A stretch of DNA of 64,000 bases. Source: Bathymodiolus brooksi. Taxonomy: Eukaryota > Mollusca > Bivalvia > Mytilida > Modiolidae. The stretch lies in NCBI GenBank assembly GCA_963680875.1, contig OY804579.1, positions 29,993,804 to 30,057,803 on the forward strand, given 5' to 3'. A program made the position numbers and the translations under genes. Of this stretch, positions 43,863-54,239 are shown in pieces. The notes under the pieces are model-generated. The model saw nothing but the letters and a program-made list of their open reading frames with translations. It was not told the origin of the DNA and made no database searches. Position 1 is the first letter of the stretch; every line of letters begins with the position of its first letter.

Positions 43863-44639
43863 CAGTTGACTCTCGTTATCTCGAATTCGATTGGACCATG
43901 GAAAAAATTTGAGTCAACCACAGTTCGACTCAAGAGGAGCTACGAAAATACCGGAAGAGTAGTTTGTTTAACGACGAAAGGGAGACAACTCGAGCGAAAT
44001 TTTGAAGAGCTGAAACCAGCAATGTCCCGATTCTCGGAATGATTTTAAGCTTATTCGATGTTTTTGTTGCTGTTTTATTCCTCTTTTATTACAACTGTTA
44101 ATTAAGAGTAACATTTTTTCAAATCTCTCAAAATTATACATCTTCTTTAATCAAAATTAATTTCCGACAAATAATTCAATAGATAAAACGCTTCCGTTGT
44201 GTACTTTTCATAATCATTGATGCATGCCGACTCAAGCGGTACTTATTATGAATCGATACTTTTTTATTGTACATATCTAATAATACCAAGCCAATTCATT
44301 AATTAATTTGACAGATCGTAAAATAAACATGTGAAATAGCCTACGGTAAAAATGTCAAAGTCAATGACCGGATGTTTTATCTGTGATCCGATTTTAAGTC
44401 CAAGGTAATACACATGTTTTGACAGGTAAATTCGACTTAACGAATGTAAATAATATGGTTTTCTACATCTCGGGACTAAAACTTTTATTCGAGACAACCG
44501 AAATTTCGACTCATCTGAATTCGACTCGACAGGAGTCAAATTATATATATTTATACAGAACGAAGTTTGGGACTTCGATAAAAATTCGACCCAACCGGAA
44601 ATTTGAGTCAACCGAGTTCGAGACAATGAAAGTCAACTG
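43863..44639. mobile_element. Tigger/pogo-like non-autonomous DNA transposon (777 bp)
   Basis: The left end reads CAGTTGACTCTCGTTATCTC from 43863. The reverse complement of the right end, starting at 44639, reads CAGTTGACTTTCATTGTCTC. The match continues as CGAA-Y-TCG, so there are inverted termini of about 28 bp with only a few mismatches. Both ends are flanked by TA (43861-43862 and 44640-44641), a TA target duplication. The CAGT start plus TA duplication is typical of the pogo/Tigger branch of the Tc1/mariner superfamily. The interior repeats TIR-like phrases (gagtcaacc, ttcgactc) and shows no transposase frame of useful length, so it would depend on a transposase elsewhere. It lies inside the intron of the minus-strand gene. 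Confidence 0.8.
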
Positions 44640-44803
44640 TATGTTCATTTTGTTTTACTGCTAATGTGCTGAAAAATAGAATGGATAATTTTGACAATGA
44701 GTAACTTGTGTATTGATCAGATTAATAAAATGGGAATTTGAATACACACTATTTGCTTTCCAAGACGAGTTGGTAGATCGTTTATTATTTATTAAAGATA
44801 AAA

Positions 44804-44826
44804 TGAGACAATGAGAGTCAACTGTA
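44804..44826. mobile_element. Orphan right-end TIR of the same Tigger-like family
   Basis: The stretch gagacaatgagagtcaactg ending in ta repeats the right terminus of the 777-bp element, about 186 bp beyond it, in the same orientation and again followed by TA. No separate left end is nearby. Either an older element was disrupted by the complete copy, or the larger unit 43863-44825 once moved as a whole. Confidence 0.65.
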
Positions 44827-45246
44827 TTTAGAATTCATATCTCAATAGTGTCAATTTGACTAATAACATTATACTTCTTTTTCAGGAAATTGCAATGGTG
44901 AAGTATTTGAATGTTTTTGATTGTCTAGCAATCTACGTAAAATTCACATTCTACATGCCTTAAGTAAAAAAGGAGCAGCCATATTGCAAACATAAATTCC
45001 TGCTTGTTATAATTACAACAATATAGACAAAATAACTAAAATCCATATCTTCAAAACATCTTCTTGTTCAAATTTATCCACATTTGAAGTGTACATGAAG
45101 CCAAACATCGTCAAATGTTTACATTTGAAACAGGTACTGCTCGAATGACATCACATTGTTTATGCACCAAAGTAATCAACACCATTTCGCTGAATTTTCA
45201 TTTTTGTAAAAGCACTAATATCATTATTTTTGTATTGCATTAGAAT

Positions 45247-45384
45247 GGAGATAACTGTACTGTATTTTAAGATTTGCAGATGTAAATCTTGGTTTTACTG
45301 TCACAAATATCTGTCAACATATTTTTTTGTAAAACTCCATTTGCGACGATTTACATCTGCAAAGCTTAAAATACAGTTATCTCC
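45247..45384. mobile_element. Foldback/MITE-like inverted repeat, 138 bp
   Basis: The left arm is 45247-45288, starting ggagataactgta. The right arm is 45348-45384, the reverse complement of the same phrase, ending acagttatctcc. The arms agree over about 36 of 37 positions apart from a five-base CTGTA duplication in the left arm. The 59-nt spacer contains a further gttttac/gtaaaac pair, so the stem could extend inward. No convincing target duplication is visible. A short reading frame crosses it by chance. Mobility is inferred from shape only. Confidence 0.6.
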
Positions 45385-45482
45385 TAATTACCTTGTGCAG
45401 ACATTACCAATAATTGAATTGTCCATGAATGGGCACAGATAAAGGACATGACATTCATTCTGCTGTAATTTGACATTATATA

Positions 45483-45494
45483 ATGTACCTGACA
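45483..45494 (-). other. 5' splice donor of the 45489-45628 exon
   Basis: On the minus strand the exon ends in gtcag and the intron begins gtacat, with GT at 45487-45488. CAG followed by GTA fits the metazoan donor consensus. The exon's third-from-last codon boundary leaves two bases (AG) that complete an Arg codon with the first base of the next exon. Confidence 0.7.
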
Positions 45495-45628
45495 TAGTTG
45501 ATATCAACATCTGTATGAAACGCCGATTGTAGAGTAGAAAATGATGTGTCTTGTCGATATTCAACGACTGTTTCTTGCCACTCAATTACTGATTGCCAGT
45601 CTCCTAAAGTTTGGTAACAATCTACAAC
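45489..45628 (-). CDS. Coding exon (140 bp) of the same minus-strand gene, FAT/TPR-like
   Basis: From 45628 downward on the minus strand, the frame starts in phase 0 and reads VVDCYQTLGDWQSVIEWQ, then ETVVEYRQDTSFSTL and QSAFHTDVDINYV. That is 46 codons plus two bases, with no stop. The pattern CY-x(2)-LGDW-x(3)-EW is typical of helix-turn-helix repeats (TPR-like or PIKK FAT). Both splice sites are good: acceptor ctttgacag at 45629 and donor gtcag/gtacat at 45488. The following exon continues in phase, and together they encode about 100 residues of a larger protein. SMG1 is my tentative candidate, with no search run; other FAT/TPR proteins are possible. The first 15 bases of the exon are shared with the 30-bp minisatellite that starts at its acceptor. 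An alternative acceptor seven bases further in (ttgtag, exon start 45621) would alter the frame. Confidence 0.72.
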
Positions 45629-46816
45629 CTGTCAAAGTAAAATGTAACAATCTATAACCTGCCAAAGTAAAATGTACCAATCTACAACCTGTCAGAGTAA
45701 AATGTAACAATTTACAACCTGTCAAAGTAAAATGTAACAATCTACAACTTACCAAAGTCAAATGTTACAATCCACAACCTGCCAAAGAAAAATGCAACAA
45801 TCTGTAACCAGCCAAAGTAAAATGCAACAATCAACAACCTGTCAAAGTAAAATGTAACAATCTACAACCTGCCAAAGTAAAATGTAACAATCTACAACCT
45901 GCCAAAGTAAAATGTAACAATCTACAATTTGTCAGAGTAAAATGTAACAATCTACAATCTGTCAGAGTAAAATGTAACAAGCTACAACCTGCCAAAGTAA
46001 AATGCAACAATCTACAATCTGTCAAAGTAAAATGTAACAAGCTACAACCTGTCAAAGTAAAATGTAACATCTACAACCTTTCAAGGTAAAATGTAACAAT
46101 CTACAATCGGTCAGAGTAAAATGTAACAATCTACAACCTGTCAGAGTAAAATGTAACAATCTACAACCTGTCAAAGTAAAATGTAACAATCTACAACTTA
46201 CCAAAGTCAAATGTAACAATCTACAACCTACCAAAGAAAAATGCAACAATCTGCAACCAGCCAAAGTAAAATGCAACAATCAACAACCTGTCAAAGTAAA
46301 ATGTAACAATCTACAACCTGCCAAAGTAAAATGTAACAATCTACAACCTGCCAAAGTAAAATGTAACAATCTACAATTTGTCAGAGTAAAATGTAACAAT
46401 CTACAATCTGTCAGAGTAAAATGTAACAAGCTACAACCTGCCAAAGTAAAATGCAACAATCTACAATCTGTCAAAGTAAAATGTAACAATCTACAACCTG
46501 TCAAAGTAAAATGTAACATCTACAACCTTTCAAGGTAAAATGTAACAATCTACAATCTGTCAGAGTAAAATGTAACAATCTACAATCTGTCAGAGTAAAA
46601 TGTAACAAGCTACAACCTGCCAAAGTAAAATGCAACAATCTACAATCTGTCAAAGTAAAATGTAACAAGCTACAACCTGTCAAAGTAAAATGTAACATCT
46701 ACAACCTTTCAAGGTAAAATGTAACAATCTACAATCGGTCAGAGTAAAATGTAATAATCTACAATCTGTCAGAGTAAAATGTAACAATCTACAATCAGTC
46801 AGAGTAAATGTAACAA
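45614..46816. repeat. 30-bp minisatellite, ~40 units, built from a splice-acceptor region
   Basis: The unit is about 30 bp (gtaacaatctacaacctgtc followed by aaagtaaaat), with single-base variants such as gcc for gtc, gag for aag and a few 29-bp units (gtaacatctac). The first unit overlaps the exon by 15 bases (45614-45628). On the minus strand each unit reads T-rich tract, AG, then gttgtagattgttac, the same order as the real intron-exon junction. There is a higher-order duplication: the variant string at about 45,790-46,070 recurs 449 bp downstream (15 units less one base), and a shorter one recurs 179 bp after 46,510. Because 30 is a multiple of three, one minus-strand frame is open as LLHFTLTGCR repeated. 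The frame continuing the exon contains TGA in most units. It is interrupted at 46816 by an insertion and resumes at 47331. Confidence 0.9.
45629..45645 (-). other. 3' splice acceptor of the 45489-45628 exon, template of the minisatellite
   Basis: On the minus strand the sequence is acattttactttgacag, then the exon. The same T-rich tract plus AG is present in almost every 30-bp unit of the adjacent minisatellite, as tttgacag, tttggcag or ctctgacag. This unit is the one that joins in phase to the coding exon. Confidence 0.65.
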
Positions 46817-47324
46817 GGGCAATGCAAAGCATGGCGTATCCCCTCGCCTAAAAATTTGACCGTGACCTTGACCCTATGACCTTGAAAATCAATAGGGTTC
46901 CAGATTCTCTTAAGGACTAAGCATGTACCAAGTTTGGTCAAAATCCATTGAAGGATGTTGATTCTAGAGTGTTCACAAGGATGCTATGCGGTAAATATTT
47001 GACCCGGTGACCTTGACCTTTGACCTTGAAAATCAATAGGGTTCCAGATTCTCTTAAGGACTAAGCCTGTACCAAGTTTGGTCAAAATCCATTGAAGGAT
47101 GTTGATTCTAGAGTGTTCACATGGATGTTACGCGGTAACAATTTGACCCACTGACCTATGACCTTGAAAATCAATAGGGTTCCAGATTTTCTGAAGGACT
47201 AAGTATGTGCCAAGTTTGGTCAAAATCCATTGAAGGATGTTGATTCTAAAGTGTTCACAAGGATGTTACGGAAGGACGAACGGTAGCGTTACTATATCCC
47301 TTCGCAACTTCGTTGGCAAGGGGA
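46817..47324. mobile_element. 508-bp interspersed element inserted in the minisatellite, 3 internal repeats
   Basis: The insertion interrupts the minisatellite cleanly. TAACAA occurs at both edges (46811-46816 and 47325-47330), consistent with a 6-bp target duplication, although the minisatellite itself contains this word. Near the ends lie inverted phrases: tatcccctcgcc at about 46838-46849 and ggcaaggggata at 47315-47326. Inside are three tandem units of 138-144 bp; aaaatcaatagggttccag starts at 46885, 47029 and 47167. Each unit carries 'gtaccaagtttggtcaaaatcc' wording. There is no coding capacity, so it would be non-autonomous. The internal unit style resembles repeats I associate with bivalve genomes; the family name is unknown to me. 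Confidence 0.7.
46865..47260. repeat. Three ~140-bp tandem units inside the 508-bp element
   Basis: Each unit runs from 'tgaccttgaaaatc' through 'cagattctcttaaggacta', 'accaagtttggtcaaaatcc' and 'gttgattcta' to 'gttcacaaggatg'. Spacing is 144 then 138 bp. The units differ by scattered substitutions, so the tandem arrangement is older than the minisatellite insertion or was carried in with it. Confidence 0.8.
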
Positions 47325-47330
47325 TAACAA

Positions 47331-47476
47331 ACTACAACCTGCCAAAGTAAAATGTAACAATCCACAACATGTCAGAGTAAAATGTAACAAGCTACAATCT
47401 GTCAGAGTAAAATGTAACAATCTACAATCTGTAGGGTAACATCTACAACCTTTCAAGCTACAATCTGTCAAAGTTT
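47331..47476. repeat. 30-bp minisatellite, resumed segment (~5 units)
   Basis: This continues the minisatellite after the 508-bp insertion, with the same unit and more decay (ccacaacatgtc, gtagggtaac, and an ~18-bp shortened unit near 47445). It ends inside a unit at about 47476, where satC begins with atattaggatc. Confidence 0.85.
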
Positions 47477-47651
47477 ATATTAGGATCTTGCAATGTACAA
47501 AGTTTCATGAACTTCTGATTAATCATGCAGGAGAATTTGCGATGACAAAGTGCATACTGAATTGTCTCAAAATTTATAAGTCCAAAGAAGCATAACAGGG
47601 GTAAAACTCAATGGACCAAGATATCCTACTAATGTGCACATCTTCATGTTA

Positions 47652-48319
47652 GGATCTTGCAATGTACAAAGTTTCATGAACTTCTGATTAATCATGTAGG
47701 AGAATTTGCGATGACAAAGTGCATACTGAATTGTCTCAAAATTAATAAGTCCAAAGAAGCATAACAGGGGTAAAACTCAATGGATATCCTACTAATGTGC
47801 ACATCTTCATATTAGGATCTTGCAATGTACAAAGTTTCATGAACTTCTGATAAATCATGTAGGAGAATTTGCGATGAAAAAGTGCATACTGAATTGTCTC
47901 AAAATTATAAGTCCAAAGAAGCATAACAGGGGTAAAACTCAATGGACCAGGATATCCTACTAATGTGCACATCTTCATATTAGGATCTTGCAATGTACAA
48001 AGTTTCATGAACTTCTGATTAATCATGTAGGAGAATTTGCGATGACAAAGTGCATACTGAATTGTCTCAAAATCCATAAGTCTAAAGAAGCATAACAGGG
48101 GTAAAATTCAATGGATATCCTACTAATGTGCACATCTTCATATTAGGATCTTGCAATGTACAAAGTTTCATGAACTTCTGATTAATCATGTAGGAGAATT
48201 TGCGATGACAAAGTGCATACTGAATTGTCTCAAAATTTATAAGTCCAAAGAAGCATAACAGGGGTAAAACTCAATGGACCAAGATATCCTACTAATGTGC
48301 ACACATCTTCTTCATATTA
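47652..48319. repeat. satC four-unit higher-order block, copy 1
   Basis: The unit order 163, 168, 163, ~173-bp classes, with the rare variants tgataaatc and gatgaaaaagtg, is repeated 668 bp downstream. The 336-bp stretch 47742-48077 matches 48410-48745 closely and again 50209-50544 (one base different, gtgaatac). This is a higher-order arrangement of satC units. Confidence 0.75.
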
Positions 48320-48950
48320 GGATCTTGCAATGTACAAAGTTTCATGAACTTCTGATTAATCATGTAGGAGAATTTGCGATGACAAAGTGCATACTGAATT
48401 GTCTCAAAATTAATAAGTCCAAAGAAGCATAACAGGGGTAAAACTCAATGGATATCCTACTAATGTGCACATCTTCATATTAGGATCTTGCAATGTACAA
48501 AGTTTCATGAACTTCTGATAAATCATGTAGGAGAATTTGCGATGAAAAAGTGCATACTGAATTGTCTCAAAATTATAAGTCCAAAGAAGCATAACAGGGG
48601 TAAAACTCAATGGACCAGGATATCCTACTAATGTGCACATCTTCATATTAGGATCTTGCAATGTACAAAGTTTCATGAACTTCTGATTAATCATGTAGGA
48701 GAATTTGCGATGACAAAGTGCATACTGAATTGTCTCAAAATCCATAAGTCTAAAGAAGCTTAACAGGGGTAAAACTCAATGGACCAAGATATCCTACTAA
48801 TGTGCACATCTTCATATTAGGATCTTGCAATGTACAAAGTTTCATGAACTTCTGATTAATCATGTAGGAGAATTTGCGATGACAAAGTGCATACTGAATT
48901 GTCTCAAAATTTATAAGTCCAAAGAAGCATAACAGGGGTAAAACTCAATG
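48320..48950. repeat. satC four-unit higher-order block, copy 2
   Basis: This is the tandem partner of 47652-48319, identified by the same tgataaatc and gatgaaaaagtg variants and the same 168-bp unit. It departs near 48,755, where a gcttaacag variant appears. A further partner lies at 50,119-50,750. Confidence 0.7.
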
Positions 48951-51900
48951 GATATCCTACTAATGTGCACATCTTCATATTAGGATCTTGCAATGTACAA
49001 AGTTTCATGAACTTCTGATTAATCATGTAGGAGAATTTGCGATGACAAAGTGCATATTGAATTGACTCAAAATTCACAAGTCCAAAGAAGCATAACAGGG
49101 GTAAAACTCAATGGACCAAGATATCCTACTAATGTGCACATCTTCATATTAGGATCTTGCAATGAACTTCTGATTAATCATGTAGGAGAATTTGCGATGA
49201 CAAAGTGCATACTGAATTGTCTCAAAATTTATAAGTCCAAAGAAGCATAACAGGGGTAAAACTCAATGGATATCCTACTAATGTGCACATCTTCATATTA
49301 GGATCTTGCAATGTACAAAGTTTCATGAACTTCTGATTAATCATGTAGGAGAATTTGCTATGACAAAGTGCATACTGAATTGTCTCAAAATTTCTAAGTC
49401 CAAAGAAGCATAACAGGGGTAAAACTCAATGGACCAAGATATCCTACTAATGTGCACATCTTCATATTAGGATCTTGCAATGAACTTCTGATTAATCATG
49501 TAGGAGAATTTGCGATGACAAAGTGCATACTGAATTGTCTCAAAATTTATAAGTCCAAAGAAGCATAACAGGGGTAAAACTCAATGGATATCCTACTAAT
49601 GTGCACATCTTCATATTAGGATCTTGCAATGTACAAAGTTTCATGAACTTCTGATTAATCATGTAGGAGAATTTGCTATGACAAAGTGCATACTGAATTG
49701 TCTCAAAATTTCTAAGTCCAAAGAAGCATAACAGGGGTAAAACTCAATGGATATCCTACTAATGTGCACATCTTCATATTAGGATCTTGCAATGTACAAA
49801 GTTTCATGAACTTCTGATTAATCATGTAGGAGAATTTGCGATGACAAAGTGCATACTGAATTGTTTCAAAATTTATAAGTCCAAAGAAGCATAACAGGGG
49901 TAAAACTCAATGGATATCCTACTAATGTGCACATCTTCATATTAGGATCTTGCAATGTACAAAGTTTCATGAACTTCTGATTAATCATGTAGGAGAATTT
50001 GCGATGACAAAGTGCATACTGAATTGTCTCAAAATTTATAAGTCCAAAGAAGCATAACAGGGGTAAAACTCAATGGACCAAGATATCCTACTAATGTGCA
50101 CACATCTTCTTCATATTAGGATCTTGCAATGTACAAAGTTTCATGAACTTCTGATTAATCATGTAGGAGAATTTGCGATGACAAAGTGCATACTGAATTG
50201 TCTCAAAATTAATAAGTCCAAAGAAGCATAACAGGGGTAAAACTCAATGGATATCCTACTAATGTGCACATCTTCATATTAGGATCTTGCAATGTACAAA
50301 GTTTCATGAACTTCTGATAAATCATGTAGGAGAATTTGCGATGAAAAAGTGAATACTGAATTGTCTCAAAATTATAAGTCCAAAGAAGCATAACAGGGGT
50401 AAAACTCAATGGACCAGGATATCCTACTAATGTGCACATCTTCATATTAGGATCTTGCAATGTACAAAGTTTCATGAACTTCTGATTAATCATGTAGGAG
50501 AATTTGCGATGACAAAGTGCATACTGAATTGTCTCAAAATCCATAAGTCTAAAGAAGCATAACAGGGGTAAAACTCAATGGACCAAGATATCCTACTAAT
50601 GTGCACATCTTCATATTAGGATCTTGCAATGTACAAAGTTTCATGAACTTCTGATTAATCATGTAGGAGAATTTGCGATGACAAAGTGCATACTGAATTG
50701 TCTCAAAATTTATAAGTCCAAAGAAGCATAACAGGGGTAAAACTCAATGGATATCCTACTAATGTGCACATCTTCATATTAGGATCTTGCAATGTACAAA
50801 GTTTCATGAACTTCTGATTAATCATGTAGGAGAATTTGCGATGACAAAGTGCATACTGAATTGTCTCAAAATTTATAAGTCCAAAGAAGCATAACAGGGG
50901 TAAAACTCAATGGATATCCTACTAATGTGCACATCTTCATATTAGGATCTTGCAATGTACAAAGTTTCATGAACTTCTGATTAATCATGTAGGAGAATTT
51001 GCGATGACAAAGTGCATATTGAATTGACTCAAAATTCACAAGTCCAAAGAAGCATAACAGGGGTAAAACTCAATGGACCAAGATATCCTACTAATGTGCA
51101 CATCTTCATATTAGGATCTTGCAATGAACTTCTGATTAATCATGTAGGAGAATTTGCGATGACAAAGTGCATACTGAATTGTCTCAAAATTTATAAGTCC
51201 AAAGAAGCATAACAGGGGTAAAACTCAATGGATATCCTACTAATGTGCACATCTTCATATTAGGATCTTGCAATGTACAAAGTTTCATGAACTTCTGATT
51301 AATCATGTAGGAGAATTTGCTATGACAAAGTGCATACTGAATTGTCTCAAAATTTCTAAGTCCAAAGAAGCATAACAGGGGTAAAACTCAATGGATATCC
51401 TACTAATGTGCACATCTTCATATTAGGATCTTGCAATGTACAAAGTTTCATGAACTTCTGATTAATCATGTAGGAGAATTTGCGATGACAAAGTGCATAC
51501 TGAATTGTTTCAAAATTTATAAGTCCAAAGAAGCATAACAGGGGTAAAACTCAATGGATATCCTACTAATGTGCACATCTTCATATTAGGATCTTGCAAT
51601 GTACAAAGTTTCATGAACTTCTGATTAATCATGTAGGAGAATTTGCGATGACAAAGTGCATACTGAATTGTCTCAAAATTTATAAGTCCAAAGAAGCATA
51701 ACAGGGGTAAAACTCAATGGACCAAGATATCCTACTAATGTGCACACATCTTCTTCATATTAGGATCTTGCAATGTACAAAGTTTCATGAACTTCTGATT
51801 AATCATGTAGGAGAATTTGCGATGACAAAGTGCATACTGAATTGTCTCAAAATTTATAAGTCCAAAGAAGCATAACAGGGGTAAAACTCAATGGATATCC

Positions 51901-54239
51901 TACTAATGTGCACATCTTCATATTAGGATCTTGCAATGTACAAAGTTTCATGAACTTCTGATTAATCATGTAGGAGAATTTGCGATGACAAAGTGCATAC
52001 TGAATTGTCTCAAAATTTATAAGTCCAAAGAAGCATAACAGGGGTAAAACTCAATGGACCAAGATATCCTACTAATGTGCACATCTTCATATTAGGATCT
52101 TGCAATGTACAAAGTTTCATGAACTTCTGATTAATCATGTAGGAGAATTTGCGATGACAAAGTGCATACTGAATTGTCTCAAAATTTATAAGTCCAAAGA
52201 AGCATAACAGGGGTAAAACTCAATGGACCAAGATATCCTACTAATGTGCACATCTTCATATTAGGATCTTGCAATGTACAAAGTTTCATGAACTTCTGAT
52301 TAATCATGTAGGAGAATTTGCGATGACAAAGTGCATACTGAATTGTCTCAAAATTTATAAGTCCAAAGAAGCATAACAGGGGTAAAACTCAATGGATATC
52401 CTACTAATGTGCACATCTTCATATTAGGATCTTGCAATGTACAAAGTTTCATGAACTTCTGATTAATCATGTAGGAGAATTTGCGATGACAAAGTGCATA
52501 CTGAATTGTCTCAAAATTTATAAGTCCAAAGAAGCATAACAGGGGTAAAACTCAATGGATATCCTACTAATGTGCACATCTTCATATTAGGATCTTGCAA
52601 TGTACAAAGTTTCATGAACTTCTGATTAATCATGTAGGAGAATTCGCGATGACAAAGTGCATACTGAATTGTCTCAAAATTTATAAGTCCAAAGAAGCAT
52701 AACAGGGGTAAAACTCAATGGACCAAGATATCCTACTAATGTGCACATCTTCATATTAGGATCTTGCAATGTACAAAGTTTCATGAACTTCTGATTAATC
52801 ATGTAGGAGAATTTGCGATGACAAAGTGCATACTGAATTGTCTCAAAATTTCTATGTCCAAAGAAGCATAACAGGGGTAAAACTCAATGGATATCCTACT
52901 AATGTGCACATCTTCATATTAGGATCTTGCAATGTACAAAGTTTCATGAACTTCTGATTAATCATGTAGGAGAATTTGCGATGACAAAGTGCATACTGAA
53001 TTGTCTCAAAATTTATAAGTCCAAAGAAGCATAACAGGGGTAAAACTCAATGGATATCCTACTAATGTGCACATCTTCATATTAGGATCTTGCAATGTAC
53101 AAAGTTTCATGAACTTCTGATTAATCATGTAGGAGAATTTGCGATGACAAAGTGCATATTGAATTGTCTCAAAATTCATAAGTCCAAAGAAGCATAACAG
53201 GGGTAAAACTCAATGGACCAAGATATCCTACTAATGTGCACATCTTCATATTAGGATCTTGCAATGAACTTCTGATTAATCATGTAGGAGAATTTGCGAT
53301 GACAAAGTGCATACTGAATTGTCTCAAAATTTCTAAGTCCAAAGAAGCATAACAGGGGTAAAACTCAATGGACCAAGATATCCTACTAATGTGCACACAT
53401 CTTCTTCATATTAGGATCTTGCAATGTACAAAGTTTCATGAACTTCTGATTAATCATGTAGGAGAATTTGCGATGACAAAGTGCATACTGAATTGTCTCA
53501 AAATTTCTAAGTCCAAAGAAGCATAACAGGGGTAAAACTCAACGGATATCCTACTAATGTGCACATCTTCATATTAGGATCTTGCAATGTACAAAGTTTC
53601 ATGAACTTCTGATTAATCATGTAGGAGAATTTGCGATGACAAAGTGCATACTGAATTGTCTCAAAATTTATAAGTCCAAAGAAGCATAACAGGGGTAAAA
53701 CTCAATGGACCAAGATATCCTACTAATGTGCACACATCTTCATATTAGGATTTTGCAATGTACAAAGTTTCATGAACTTCTGATTAATCATGTAGGAGAA
53801 TTTGCAATGACAAAGTGCAAATTGAATTGTCTCAAAATTCATAAGTCCAAAGAAGCATAACAGGGGTAAAACTCAATGGATATCCTACTAATATGCACAT
53901 CTTCATATTAGGATCTTGCAATGTACAAAGTTTCATGAACTTCTGATTAATCATGTAGGAGAATTTGCGATGACAAAGTGCATACTGAATTGTCTCAAAA
54001 TTTCTAAGTCCACAGAAGCATAACAGGGGTAAATTTCAATGGACCAGGATATCCTACTAATGTGCACATCTTCATATTAGGATCTTGCAATGTACAAAGT
54101 TTCATGAACTTCTGATTAATCATGTAGGAGAATTTGCGATGACAAAGTGCATACTGAATTGTCTCAAAATTTATAAGTCCAAAGAAGCATAACAGGGGTA
54201 AAACTCAATGGATATCCTACTAATGTGCACATCTTCATA

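Larger units (their letters stand above)
43505..45488 (-). other. Intron between the two recognised exons (1,984 bp)
   Basis: The intron is bounded by a good donor (gtcag then gtacat on the minus strand, at 45488) and a good acceptor (tttttgtacag, at 43505). Both splice boundaries interrupt the same Arg codon (AG, then A). It contains a Tigger/pogo-like element, an orphan TIR end and a foldback element, each listed separately. The stretches 43536-43860, 44642-44800 and 44828-45246 are AT-rich and show no recognisable exon, RNA gene or repeat. Confidence 0.68.

Noticed and set aside
44303..44664. Overlapping 81- and 107-codon frames on opposite strands
   Set aside because: They lie in the Tigger-like element and its flank; opposite-strand overlap with no domain or codon pattern argues for chance.
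45230..45442. 70-codon plus-strand frame
   Set aside because: It spans the foldback element and has low-complexity hydrophobic content; the inverted repeat explains the sequence.
45831..46698. Minus-strand reading frames with a repeating LLHFTLTGCR decapeptide
   Set aside because: The frames stay open only because the minisatellite unit is 30 bp. No start context, no conserved ends, and the unit is explained by duplication of a splice acceptor.
47742..50544. 111-codon minus-strand frames repeated three times
   Set aside because: They are satC units joined by a 168-bp unit that keeps frame. They appear and disappear with single-base indels and show no coding constraint.
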